Assembly (NCBI GenBank): GCA_964415465.1
Contig: CAYQAL010000004.1
Coordinates: forward strand, 1-43,864
From: JAGOTP01 sp964415465
GTDB taxonomy: Bacteria; Patescibacteriota; Patescibacteriia; 2-12-FULL-60-25
Reading direction: 5' to 3'
DNA length: 43,864 bases
Shown here: in pieces, positions 9,118 to 16,306 of the stretch
How positions within the stretch are numbered: position 1 is the stretch's first letter
Layout of the letters: each line of letters begins with the position of its first letter
Translations under genes and position numbers: made by a program
The notes under the pieces: generated by a model
Seen by the model: the letters and a program-made list of their open reading frames with translations, nothing else
Databases searched by the model: none
Told to the model about the DNA's origin: nothing

Positions 9118-9587
9118 GTGGGGGTATTGGTGTCTGTCGGTTCAAATAAATATTCGGAATACAAAATGCCACGGGAAATATCTGAAAGGACACGGCGAAT
9201 AAAGGGCAACATGTTGGGTGGAAGCTGATCTAGCTCAAACCACGCAAGATTGGCGCATTTCTCTGGCTCTGCATTCACAATCGATCCTTGCCAGGTGTCG
9301 CACGCAAAAAAGACATCCATTCGCTCTTCGCCTGGACGATCACGGTTCACGCGATGAGCGAAGTGGCAAAGTGTCAGGTTCCCTGGGTCAATCGTAATAC
9401 CAGCTTCTTCCCGTGCTTCACGCGCCATGGCACTCGTCGATAGTTCGTTTCCATCTACATGACCTGCTACCAGACTATATTTCCCATCTTGATAACCTGT
9501 GTTTGCGCGTTCTGATAAGAGTACCTGATTACCCTTACGTAAAACGAGATAGACGGCAGGAATGAGCTTAAAGCGATCTTTTTTCAT
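9114..9587 (-). CDS. Nudix hydrolase
   Basis: A 157-residue nudix-fold hydrolase of nucleoside-diphosphate-linked or related pyrophosphate compounds; substrate unknown. A complete nudix box is present: G42, E48, then R56-E57-A58-R59-E60-E61 followed by AGI, fitting GX5EX7REUXEEXGU. The preceding GKYSLVAGHVDGNE resembles the MutT/NTP-pyrophosphatase group. ATG 9587 (KKDRFKLIPAVYL) was chosen because it begins the first nudix strand; earlier starts lie inside the GH1 gene and give unrelated sequence. The start overlaps the 3' end of the GH1 gene by 20 nt on the same strand, indicating co-transcription and translational coupling. The stop overlaps that of the convergent upstream gene in the bases TTAG. 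Confidence 0.9.
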   Translation of the reverse strand: MKKDRFKLIPAVYLVLRKGNQVLLSERANTGYQDGKYSLVAGHVDGNELSTSAMAREAREEAGITIDPGNLTLCHFAHRVNRDRPGEERMDVFFACDTWQGSIVNAEPEKCANLAWFELDQLPPNMLPFIRRVLSDISRGILYSEYLFEPTDTNTPT

Positions 9588-10791
9588 ATGCGGAAAGTCT
9601 ACTCTTTTGAATGATGGTTCGGTAGACAAGGGCTGAGGGTCTCGGAGTTCGTTTTTGCGTTGCATAGTCAACCTCAACCAAGCCAAAGCGTGGAGTAAAT
9701 CCATCCGCCCACTCGAAGTTGTCGAGCAGGCTCCAATGAAGGTACCCAATGACAGGTACTCCTTCACTGACGGCCGTCGCTAGGCTCACTAGACTTTGTT
9801 CTAAGAAGTCAGGTCGTCGCGAATCAGCTGCATCGGCTAGACCATGCTCTGTAATGAGTATTGGCTTCTTGTGGCTCCGCAGTGATCGTACGATCTGTCC
9901 TAAGCCTTCTGGGTGAAGTTCCCAGCCAAGATCGCTTGTTAAGCGGCCTGTCTCTTTTGGATCTTGAAAACGTGGCCAGAATCTGCCCGTCGCATCTAGT
10001 CGACGATGGAAGTAGTAGTTGATGCCAAGAAGATCGTGCGTTTTCCACCCACTTAGCCAATAGAATGAGAAGTTGTTGAACGCAGCTATCCAGCGGGCAG
10101 CAAATCGTTCGATGAGATTCCGTGGATGAACTGGTTCAAAGGTTGTCATGTTTTGGGCCACGCCAATGGGGAGAGCAGGGGAGAGGTGTTTAACGACTTT
10201 GTACGCCGCTTTGTGGGCACGAGCCATATTCCAAAGGACGCGGAACATCTTCCATCGGTTTCGCACTTGAGGAGGCCAGGCTCCAATCTGATACGACATG
10301 AAGGCGTAGACACTAGGTTCATTGATTGTGAGGAGAATATCGATCTCGGATCCAAGATGACGAGTCACAACCTCGGCATACCGTACGAAGTATTTTACGA
10401 CGCAAGATTCCGACCAGCCGCCTAGAGTGGCGAGCCACTGTGGATTCGTGAAGTGGTGGAGCGTCACGACGGTTTTGATGCCTTTCGCATGGAGTGCTCG
10501 GAGTACATCTGCGTAGTGGGAGAGGGCTGCTTCATCAAATGCTCCTGGTTCTGGTTCAATTCGCGACCACTCGAGTGAAAGGCGATGAGCGTTATGACCT
10601 AGTGCAGAAATGAGTTCTACATCACTTGGCCATCGGTTCCACTGGTCACAGGCATCTCCAGACTGTTTCGATTCTGGTTGGACGCGTTTTTCCCAAGCCC
10701 ACCAGTCATTGGTGATGTTTTCACCTTCTACTTGGTGACTGGAAGTAGCCGCACCCCACAAAAAGCCCCTTGGAAAGGAGAGATTAGTCAT
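9568..10791 (-). CDS. Glycoside hydrolase family 1 (beta-glucosidase-like)
   Basis: A retaining beta-glycosidase of family GH1, 407 residues and somewhat short for the family (420-480). Visible: the N-terminal FPRGFLWGAATSSHQVEGE signature, LSLEWSRIEP, the acid/base Glu158 in INEPS, and the nucleophile Glu315 in ITEHG. Most GH1 enzymes have TENG at the nucleophile, while His at this place occurs in some members. The closing WSLLDNFEWADGF signature is present near residue 360. There is no signal peptide, so it is cytoplasmic. The natural substrate (beta-glucoside, beta-galactoside or other) cannot be read from sequence. It is followed by the overlapping nudix gene. Upstream lies an unusual structured region (10806-11092) that would be its leader if transcription starts near 11090. 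One repeated 16-mer variant falls inside the coding sequence at 10390-10405. Confidence 0.93.
   Translation of the reverse strand: MTNLSFPRGFLWGAATSSHQVEGENITNDWWAWEKRVQPESKQSGDACDQWNRWPSDVELISALGHNAHRLSLEWSRIEPEPGAFDEAALSHYADVLRALHAKGIKTVVTLHHFTNPQWLATLGGWSESCVVKYFVRYAEVVTRHLGSEIDILLTINEPSVYAFMSYQIGAWPPQVRNRWKMFRVLWNMARAHKAAYKVVKHLSPALPIGVAQNMTTFEPVHPRNLIERFAARWIAAFNNFSFYWLSGWKTHDLLGINYYFHRRLDATGRFWPRFQDPKETGRLTSDLGWELHPEGLGQIVRSLRSHKKPILITEHGLADAADSRRPDFLEQSLVSLATAVSEGVPVIGYLHWSLLDNFEWADGFTPRFGLVEVDYATQKRTPRPSALVYRTIIQKSRLSAYEKRSL
10390..10405 (-). repeat. 16-mer repeat, variant copy inside GH1
   Basis: Plus strand reads GTATTTTACGACGCAA, 14 of 16 identical to the consensus ACATTTTACGACGCAA, with the 14-nt core ATTTTACGACGCAA perfect. 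It encodes part of CVVKYF in the GH1 protein. Here 'minus' means that TTGCGTCGTAAAATGT reads on the minus strand. Confidence 0.75.
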
Positions 10792-10805
10792 AGCTGCTTC
10801 ACTTA

Positions 10806-11092
10806 GTATGGTCGCTTGACGGATCTCCTGACAAGGTATGTGATGAAGGTGAGGACCTGGTCGAGCGGTAAAAGATCCGCCCTAAAAGGGTTCGCTCCCA
10901 GTCCTGTAATTGCAAAAATACGTTCAACGCGCACGTTATCGGGTGGGGCACAGTGGTCGTAAGACCTATCGCCCCGCTCGCTCCCACGGGAGCCCTTCAG
11001 CACAAACCCGCCGGGTATTGTCCCGGTCCGTCCAATGGTGAGGGTCGTACGACCCCCGGGTACGCAACAGGCTCCCAATTTCTATACCCAAA
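10806..11092. ncRNA. Unidentified highly structured non-coding region upstream of GH1
   Basis: About 290 gene-free bases with many nested inverted repeats. They are: (a) a long stem of roughly 13 bp between AGGACCTGG..GAGCG (from 10852) and CGCTCCCAGTCCT (ending 10905), enclosing GCGG/CCGC and CCCT-AAA-AGGG; (b) a nested hairpin GGGGC..GGTC-gtaa-GACC..GCCCC at 10945-10975; (c) a long-range pair GGGAGCC (10988-10994) with GGCTCCC (11070-11076); (d) inside that, CCGGG/CCCGG at 11011-11026 and the perfect palindrome GGGTCGTACGACCC at 11042-11055. Transcribed strand is unknown. If minus, it would be a long GH1 leader starting just after the 16-mer at 11099, whose TAAAAT could be a -10. I could not match it to RNase P RNA, tmRNA, SRP RNA, 6S RNA or a known riboswitch. 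Confidence 0.6.
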
Positions 11093-11098
11093 TCAGTA

Positions 11099-11114
11099 AC
11101 ATTTTACGACGCAA
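11099..11114 (-). repeat. 16-mer repeat, exact copy
   Basis: Plus strand ACATTTTACGACGCAA, identical over 16 bases to the copies at 16291, 18288 and 35902 (the last two on the opposite strand). Intergenic, at the edge of the structured region upstream of GH1. Confidence 0.85.
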
Positions 11115-11151
11115 GTGAGCGTTTCGGTTGATATAGAGCTGAGAGCAGTAA

Positions 11152-11248
11152 GGAAAGAGAAGGAGGGAAGACATTCCTTCACCCGGTCCGCAAGCGCTTC
11201 GCTAACACCATCGCTCCCGGGTTCAGGAACATCTTCCCTCCTTCTTCC
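11152..11248. repeat. Long-hairpin intergenic element, copy 2
   Basis: Arms GAAGGAGGGAAGA (11159-11171) and its exact complement (11232-11244) are extended outward by GGAA/TTCC across a 3-nt bulge. They continue inward by TTCCT/AGGAA and ACCCGG/CCGGGT, giving one long stem. The apical part (11191-11230) is identical at 39 of 40 positions to 13852-13891: AAGCGCTTCGCTAACACCAT, then one variable base, then GCTCCCGGGTTCAGGAAC. It lies just upstream of the typA promoter. Confidence 0.8.
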
Positions 11249-11254
11249 GTAACT

Positions 11255-11283
11255 TTGACGAAACGTCTTGGTTAAGCTATCAT
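11255..11283 (+). promoter_or_regulatory. typA promoter
   Basis: TTGACG (11255-11260), a 17-bp spacer, then TATCAT (11278-11283). It predicts a start near 11290 and a leader of about 50 nt, unlike the leaderless pattern of most genes here. Confidence 0.7.
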
Positions 11284-11295
11284 TTGGCCCAGTTC

Positions 11296-11318
11296 CGCCG
11301 GCAACGGCGCCTCTTTTT
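11296..11318 (+). terminator. Possible attenuator hairpin in the typA leader
   Basis: CGCCG-GCAA-CGGCG, a 5-bp GC stem with a GNRA-type tetraloop (11296-11309), followed by CCTCTTTTT (11310-11318). It lies between the predicted transcription start and the typA ATG and looks like a small intrinsic terminator or attenuator. Confidence 0.4.
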
Positions 11319-11338
11319 ATCTACGCAGCTACATCATT

Positions 11339-13147
11339 ATGGATATTCGCAATATTGCCATCATCGCGCACGTCGACCACGGGAAAACCACCCTGGCTGA
11401 TTCGCTTTTGAAACAGTCTGACACCTTCCGCGAGAGTGGATTGGAAGGGGAGACGATCATGGACTCGAACGAACTCGAGCGCGAGCGTGGAATTACGATT
11501 CTCGCAAAGAATGCCGCGGTTCTCTATAAGAATACCAAGATCAACATCGTTGATACCCCAGGGCACGCCGACTTCGGAGGAGAAGTTGAGCGCATTATGA
11601 ACTTGGTGGATGGTGTATTGCTCTTGGTTGATGCGAAAGAAGGTCCAATGCCTCAGACACGCTTCGTGTTGAAGAAGGCGATTGAGGCAGGGCACCGAAT
11701 CATTTTAGTGATCAACAAAGTAGATAAGCCGGATGCTCGTCCAGATTGGGTATTGAACCAGACCTTCGATTTATTCGTGACACTCGGCGCTTCCGATGCA
11801 CAGACAGACTTCCCAGTCGTCTACGCTTCCGCGAAGCAGGGGAAGGCGGGTCTCGAGCCAGACCTTTCGACGATGACCAACATCACCCCAATTTTCGATA
11901 CAATCTTGAAAGAAGTTCCAGCTCCAAAGAACGACTCAACTGGTCCTCTTCAGGTGTCTGTCGCGAACGTAAGCTACGATAACTACAAGGGAAAAATGGC
12001 AATCGGCCGTGTGGTCCGTGGTGTCTTTAAGCCAGGGAACGTGATGTGGATCGACCGCGATGGAAAACAGACCCCATCGAAGATCACATCGATCATGGGC
12101 TTCGTTGGCATGGGTCGCACCGAAGTTCAGGAAGCTCAGGCGGGAGATATTGTCTCGTTCGCTGGTATTTCCAACATCAACATCGGAGAAACGGTCGCTG
12201 ACGCCTTGAATCCAGAAGCGTTGCCTGTCATTCAGATCGAAGAACCAACCGTGAAGATGACCTTTGGCGTTAACACCTCTCCATTTGGGGGAAGTGAAGG
12301 TCAGTATTCGACCTCACGTAACATCAAAGAACGTCTCGAGCGCGAACTCCAGAATGATGTGGCGCTTCGCGTAGAATCGGCTGGGGGCGAAGGAAACTTC
12401 ATCGTGTCTGGTCGTGGAGAATTGCACCTCTCGATTTTGATCGAGCGCATGCGCCGTGAAGGCTTTGAGCTTCAGGTGTCACGTCCTCAGGTTATTTTTA
12501 AGGAAGAAAACGGCCACAAGACGGAACCATTCGAGGAAGTCTCAATTGAATGTCCAGAAGGCGCGAGCGGTTCGGTGATCGAAAAGATGGGTCGCCGCAA
12601 AGCGGAAATGAAGGACATGAAGGTCGAAAATGGCATTGCCTACCTTCAGTTCGTTATCCCAACGCGTGGATTGATCGGTTATCGTACGGAGTTCATGATG
12701 GATACGCGCGGACAGGGAATCTTGAACACGCTCTTCCTTGGTTATCAGCCACACGTTGGCGTTATCGACGCGACTCCACATGGCTCGCTCATCGTCCACG
12801 AAACAGGCGAATCCAATACCTACGGTCTTCAGGCGGCTCAGGAACGTGGTCAACTCTTCATTGGCCCTGGTGTGAAGGTCTATGAAGGCATGGTCATCGG
12901 TCAGAACGCCAAGCCAGAAGATCTTGCAGTGAACGTCTGTAAAGAAAAGAAGCTCTCCAACATGCGATCCAAGGGTGATGGTGTGGCTGAAGGCTTGAAC
13001 ACGCCTCGCAGTATGAGTTTGGAAGAGTGTCTTGAATACCTGGGAGACGATGAATTGCTTGAGGTCACTCCAATCAATCTCCGCATTCGTAAACAGTACT
13101 TGAAGGAGTTCGAACGCAAGCGTGAAGCGCAAAAGCTCTCCACTTAA
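11339..13147 (+). CDS. typA: Ribosome-associated GTPase TypA/BipA
   Basis: Translational GTPase of the EF-G family that binds the ribosome and helps assembly and growth under stress or cold. It has 602 residues, the normal size. GTPase motifs: AHVDHGKTT (G1, residues 10-18), RGITI (G2), DTPGHADF (G3), INKVDKPDA (G4). Then come a beta-barrel domain II, EF-G-like domains III and V (PTRGLIGYRTEFM) and the TypA-specific C-terminal domain (RSKGDGVAEGLNTPR). The start ATG 11339 is immediately before the conserved DIRNIAIIAH. No SD is seen, although a leader of about 50 nt with a GC hairpin and T-run is predicted. An intrinsic terminator follows. Confidence 0.97.
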   Translation: MDIRNIAIIAHVDHGKTTLADSLLKQSDTFRESGLEGETIMDSNELERERGITILAKNAAVLYKNTKINIVDTPGHADFGGEVERIMNLVDGVLLLVDAKEGPMPQTRFVLKKAIEAGHRIILVINKVDKPDARPDWVLNQTFDLFVTLGASDAQTDFPVVYASAKQGKAGLEPDLSTMTNITPIFDTILKEVPAPKNDSTGPLQVSVANVSYDNYKGKMAIGRVVRGVFKPGNVMWIDRDGKQTPSKITSIMGFVGMGRTEVQEAQAGDIVSFAGISNINIGETVADALNPEALPVIQIEEPTVKMTFGVNTSPFGGSEGQYSTSRNIKERLERELQNDVALRVESAGGEGNFIVSGRGELHLSILIERMRREGFELQVSRPQVIFKEENGHKTEPFEEVSIECPEGASGSVIEKMGRRKAEMKDMKVENGIAYLQFVIPTRGLIGYRTEFMMDTRGQGILNTLFLGYQPHVGVIDATPHGSLIVHETGESNTYGLQAAQERGQLFIGPGVKVYEGMVIGQNAKPEDLAVNVCKEKKLSNMRSKGDGVAEGLNTPRSMSLEECLEYLGDDELLEVTPINLRIRKQYLKEFERKREAQKLST

Positions 13148-13166
13148 GCCAAAACAATTCACAATG

Positions 13167-13213
13167 ACAGGCAGGAAAGGGTGTGTAATACTCCTCCTGC
13201 CTGTTTTGTTTTT
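13167..13213 (+). terminator. Intrinsic terminator after typA
   Basis: Perfect 10-bp arms ACAGGCAGGA (13167-13176) and TCCTGCCTGT (13195-13204) followed by TTTTGTTTTT up to 13213. Confidence 0.85.
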
Positions 13214-13225
13214 CATCCTCGTTCT

Positions 13226-13807
13226 ATGCGTAAAGAAATCGTGCTCGACATCGAAACCAGAAACACCTTTCAAGATGTGGGCGCCTATAACCCAGCCTTA
13301 CTCGAAGTATCGTTGGTCGGGGTCTATTTTTATGAAACGGATACGTTTGAATCCTTTTTGAAGGAGGATCTTCCAAAGCTCTGGCCTCGCCTCGAGCGGG
13401 CAGATCGGATCATCGGTTATAACTTGTTTGGCTTTGACTACCCTTGTCTTCAAACGAACTACACGGGAAACATTGCTGCGTTGCCGACGGTTGATCTGTT
13501 AGTTGAAATCGAAAAGCAGTTGGGATTCCGTATTAAGCTTGATGATGTTGCCCAAGCGACGCTCGGAGTAGGGAAGTCCGGTCATGGACTCATGGCGGTC
13601 GAATACTGGCGCAAAGGAGAAATCGACAAACTACGCGAATACTGTCTACAAGATGTTCGTGTGACTCGTGACGTCTACGACTTCGCTCTGCAAAACGGCT
13701 TCGTCGCCTTCAACGACCGCCAAGGTCAGCGGCAGCAAATTTCGCTTCCACTCTCCTTACCAGACGCAGAACCAAAGCAAGCGATCAACCTGTCGTTAGG
13801 ATTATAA
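13226..13807 (+). CDS. Predicted 3'-5' exonuclease, RNase H-like DEDD type
   Basis: A 193-residue ribonuclease H-like protein of the DEDD exonuclease superfamily. Motif I is LDIETR near residue 9 (catalytic Asp and Glu), motif II is IIGYNLFGFDYPCL (Asp), and motif III is YCLQDVRVT, which fits the YxxxD pattern of the DEDDy subgroup. No polymerase or helicase domain is attached, so this is a stand-alone nuclease resembling YprB-type ribonuclease H-like proteins. Substrate (DNA or RNA) is unknown. Start ATG 13226 was chosen because it begins the first strand (RKEIVLDIE); a longer in-frame start lies inside the typA terminator. It sits directly downstream of typA, separated by that terminator. 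Confidence 0.8.
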   Translation: MRKEIVLDIETRNTFQDVGAYNPALLEVSLVGVYFYETDTFESFLKEDLPKLWPRLERADRIIGYNLFGFDYPCLQTNYTGNIAALPTVDLLVEIEKQLGFRIKLDDVAQATLGVGKSGHGLMAVEYWRKGEIDKLREYCLQDVRVTRDVYDFALQNGFVAFNDRQGQRQQISLPLSLPDAEPKQAINLSLGL

Positions 13808-13822
13808 AAATCAGCCGAGCGC

Positions 13823-13910
13823 CCGAAAGGAATAGTCCTCTCCCTCCTCAACAAGCGCTTCGCTAACACCATTGCTCCCGGGTTCAGGAACCGTCCTGCT
13901 GAGTTTTCGG
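13823..13910. repeat. Long-hairpin intergenic element, copy 3 (less perfect)
   Basis: Outer arms CCGAAA (13823-13828) and TTTCGG (13905-13910) bound a core that matches copy 2 at 39 of 40 positions (13852-13891). Its left part, from CTCTCC at 13838 to TCCTCAACAAG, matches the copy 1 loop on the minus strand. The stem is much weaker than in copies 1 and 2. It lies between two convergent genes. Confidence 0.7.
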
Positions 13911-13923
13911 TTGCGTTCTTTTC

Positions 13924-14313
13924 TTAGAAGCTGTTCATCCCTTCTTCGTCGGGGATGAGTTCATCATCGTCGAGACCTTGTTCCATACGGTTAGCTTTCT
14001 TGGCAAGGAGGTTCAGGATTTCGAGTTCATCACCTTTGGCGAGAATGGCTTCTTCATCAATAGGCTCTTCCTCTTCCTTCTCGTCGAGCTTATCTGGACC
14101 TTCTTCTTCCCCAGGAACAGGTTCTGCATCTTCTTCATCTGCATCATCCTCAGCATCGTCCTCATCTTCATCCTCTAACTCATCTGGTTCGAGTTCGTCT
14201 TCATCCATCATCTCTTCTTCGTCGGCTGGAGCCTTTTTTGAAGAAGGGGGAGGAGATTTCTTTTTAGCGGCGGTGGAAGACACGACAGGTTGAGAAGTAG
14301 GCTTTTTAGGCAT
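13924..14313 (-). CDS. Highly acidic low-complexity protein
   Basis: A protein of 129 residues with a basic, Ser/Pro/Lys-rich N-terminal 30 residues (PKKPTSQPV..AAKKKSPPPSSKKAP). A stretch of about 60 residues made almost entirely of Asp and Glu with a few Pro and Ala follows. A short more ordered C-terminal segment (ELEILNLLAKKANRMEQG) ends in DDDELIPDEEGMNSF. The acidic middle recalls the tail of the RNA polymerase delta subunit or acidic nucleic-acid-mimic regions, but no domain supports either. Start ATG 14313 was chosen because a GATACC box lies 7 nt upstream; ATG 14328 is an alternative. It is convergent with the exonuclease gene. Confidence 0.65.
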   Translation of the reverse strand: MPKKPTSQPVVSSTAAKKKSPPPSSKKAPADEEEMMDEDELEPDELEDEDEDDAEDDADEEDAEPVPGEEEGPDKLDEKEEEEPIDEEAILAKGDELEILNLLAKKANRMEQGLDDDELIPDEEGMNSF

Positions 14314-14393
14314 AAGCGCAGGTATCATCAGCGGGTCGAAGATAACATGAAAGTGGGTCAAACGTCTGTGGATAATTCTCGATGCGGCGGTCC

Positions 14394-14422
14394 TTGTCAA
14401 GCACGCCTTCCTCCGGGACAAT
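14394..14422 (+). promoter_or_regulatory. rmuC promoter, leaderless type
   Basis: TTGTCA (14394-14399), a 17-bp spacer, then GACAAT (14417-14422), ending 9 nt before ATG 14432. Confidence 0.65.
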
Positions 14423-14431
14423 GCGAAGACT

Positions 14432-15472
14432 ATGGAATGGATCCTGCTCGTTCTCATCTTGGTTGGCTTCGCCGTCATGGGCTATGTTCTCTGGAGTTTA
14501 TCGCAGCGGTTGGCCAAGCCAGCGGTTGATCCAAACATGTTTTTGCTAATCCAGCAGAAGCTTGATTTTCTTCAGGGGGACGTAAAGAATTCACTCGTTG
14601 AAAGCTTGAAGCAGCATCAGACGTCGAGTCATCAGATGACGGGCACGGTCCGTGACGTCACAGAACGCCTCATAAAGATCGAAGAGACAAATAAGCAGGT
14701 TCTGTCCTTCTCGGCTCAGCTCGATCAATTGCAGCGCATTTTAAGTAATCCAAAACAACGTGGAATTTTGGGCGAATACTACCTTGAGACCTTGCTTCGC
14801 AACTTGTTTGCGCCTGAGCAGTTCCAGATGCAGTATCCGTTCAAGGATGGGGTGATTGTTGATGCCGCGATTTTTATCAAAGACAAAATCGTCCCTATCG
14901 ACTCAAAGTTCAGCTTGGAAAACTATAATCGCCTGGTTGAAGCAGAGACAGATGAGGAACGTGATCGGTTAGAGAAGGTCTTTGTGAACGACTTGAAACA
15001 GCGTATTTTGGAAACATCGAAATATATTCGCCCGCAAGATGGAACGACGGAATTCGCATTCATGTTTATTCCGCACGAAGCGATTTACTATGATCTACTC
15101 GTGAATAAGATCGGCGCATTGTCCGCTGAAACGGAAAACTTGTTGCAACGCGCGGCTGGCAAATATCACGTCATCATTGTTTCACCGACCTCCTTCTCAG
15201 CCTACCTTCAGACCGTTCTGCAGGGTCTGAATGCGATGAAGATCGAAGAGCAGGCCAAAGAGATCCGTTTACGGGTTGGAGACCTCACGCGTCACTTGCA
15301 GGCCTATGAGACATGTTTTCAGTCGGTTGGGAAGCATTTAGGAACAGCGGTGAGTCAGTACAACCTGGCGAGTAAAGAATTTGGAAAGATCGACAAGGAT
15401 GTTCTGCGTATCACGGGCCAAGCTGCTGGGTTGCAGACGCTGATCCTTGATAAGCCATCTTCGGATGAATAA
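14432..15472 (+). CDS. rmuC: DNA recombination protein RmuC
   Basis: RmuC-family protein, 346 residues, with a predicted nuclease-like core that limits recombination between short inverted repeats in E. coli. An N-terminal membrane segment (residues 3-23, WILLVLILVGFAVMGYVLWSL) is followed by a coiled-coil region to about residue 110. The conserved RmuC domain comes next: QRGILGEYYLETLL, VIVDAAIFIKDKIVPIDSKFSLENY, and IPHEAIYYDLL with IIVSPTSFSAYL. The DAAI..IPIDSKF part holds the likely catalytic residues of the PD-(D/E)XK-like fold. The stop overlaps the next gene by 8 nt, so the pair is co-transcribed. Confidence 0.93.
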   Translation: MEWILLVLILVGFAVMGYVLWSLSQRLAKPAVDPNMFLLIQQKLDFLQGDVKNSLVESLKQHQTSSHQMTGTVRDVTERLIKIEETNKQVLSFSAQLDQLQRILSNPKQRGILGEYYLETLLRNLFAPEQFQMQYPFKDGVIVDAAIFIKDKIVPIDSKFSLENYNRLVEAETDEERDRLEKVFVNDLKQRILETSKYIRPQDGTTEFAFMFIPHEAIYYDLLVNKIGALSAETENLLQRAAGKYHVIIVSPTSFSAYLQTVLQGLNAMKIEEQAKEIRLRVGDLTRHLQAYETCFQSVGKHLGTAVSQYNLASKEFGKIDKDVLRITGQAAGLQTLILDKPSSDE

Positions 15473-16106
15473 ACAACTCTTCACGAGGGATGTTTTTCAG
15501 CGAAGGCGCGTCGCGCGTTGGATTGTCTTAGGATGTGCCACAATCGGAATGCTCTGCATTGGGTTGATTCTTCGTGTTCAAGTGTCGTCTATTCCCTATA
15601 TTTTGCCGCCAAGTCAGTTAGCACGACACCCAGACGCCGTCATGATTCTGGGCGGGGGAATAGAGAGTCCAACTACGCCAAGTGATGCGCTCGCAGATCG
15701 TTTATTAGTCGGTGAGCGTGTCTCACGACAATTAGAGGCACCAATGCTCCTTACGGGTGATGGGGGACGGTTTCGATCTGCAGAGATACCGGTTATGTCA
15801 CAGTGGTTATTGGATCGAGGTGTGTCACCTGATCGTCTGGTGATCGATGATGAAGGCTTCCGAACCTACGAAAGCTGCAAGCGGGCCAAAAACACCTATA
15901 ACTTGAAGCGAATCGTCATCATCACGCAGCGGTTTCATTTAGGACGTGCGGTTTATTTATGTCGTTCCTTTGGATTGGATGCGTACGGCGTTCCAGCGAA
16001 TGTTCGTTTGTATAAAAAAGACCTGTGGTTTGTGACACGAGACATGCTTGCAAGCGTAAAAGCTTGGCTCGATATCAATCTTCTTCACCCAGCACCACCG
16101 GTATAA
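15465..16106 (+). CDS. ElyC/SanA/YdcF (DUF218) family envelope protein
   Basis: A 213-residue protein with an N-terminal membrane segment (about residues 19-42) and a DUF218 domain. Visible motifs are DAVMILGGGIES, the TGDGG segment with APMLLTG, the EGFRTYESC helix and RIVIITQRFHLGRAVYLC. The family (SanA, ElyC, YdcF) is linked to envelope integrity and peptidoglycan-precursor metabolism, but the reaction is not settled. Start ATG 15465 (NKQLFTRDVF) overlaps the last 8 nt of rmuC; an upstream ATG at 15447 is less likely. It is the last plus-strand gene before the proposed terminus region. Confidence 0.88.
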   Translation: MNKQLFTRDVFQRRRVARWIVLGCATIGMLCIGLILRVQVSSIPYILPPSQLARHPDAVMILGGGIESPTTPSDALADRLLVGERVSRQLEAPMLLTGDGGRFRSAEIPVMSQWLLDRGVSPDRLVIDDEGFRTYESCKRAKNTYNLKRIVIITQRFHLGRAVYLCRSFGLDAYGVPANVRLYKKDLWFVTRDMLASVKAWLDINLLHPAPPV

Positions 16107-16110
16107 AGGG

Positions 16111-16251
16111 TCAGGATTTATTTCGTCGCAAAAAGGCAGCAACGAGACCTGAAATAATAGCTACAGCTGCCAAACCAATCAAAATAAGATCTCGGCTTAA
16201 GGCATCAGCCGAGGTATAGACCGAATCGAGCAGGGGACCAGAAGTGCTCAT
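16111..16251 (-). CDS. Small single-pass membrane protein, 46 residues
   Basis: A short frame starting at ATG 16251 and ending with TGA at 16113-16111. The protein has a polar N-terminus (STSGPLLDSVYTSADALSRD), one membrane segment LILIGLAAVAIISGLVAAFL (residues 22-41) and a basic end RRNKS. The composition is typical of a real small membrane protein rather than a chance frame: positive-inside tail, clean hydrophobic span. A TTATACT -10-like box lies about 10 nt before the start, and the exact 16-mer repeat about 40 nt upstream. It converges with the ElyC-type gene, with 4 nt between the stops. Function unknown; it lies at the edge of the proposed replication terminus. Confidence 0.6.
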   Translation of the reverse strand: MSTSGPLLDSVYTSADALSRDLILIGLAAVAIISGLVAAFLRRNKS

Positions 16252-16290
16252 ACGTTTTTTAGTATAACTGCAACCAACGAAAACGCTAAA

Positions 16291-16306
16291 ACATTTTACG
16301 ACGCAA
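16291..16306 (-). repeat. 16-mer repeat, exact copy at the left side of the terminus region
   Basis: Plus strand ACATTTTACGACGCAA (17 bases identical to the 35902 copy when the next A is included). It forms an inverted pair with the copy at 16442. Confidence 0.85.

Noticed and set aside
10852..10905. tRNA-like look (TGGTCGAGCGGT and GGGTTCGCTCCC within paired ends)
   Set aside because: Only 54 nt, no anticodon arm, and the T-loop does not fit; better explained as a long stem.
10806..11092. RNase P RNA or tmRNA in the structured region
   Set aside because: Neither strand shows the conserved RNase P stretches (GAGGAAAGTCC-like and ACAGAA-like) nor a tmRNA tRNA-like end; only general folding is visible.
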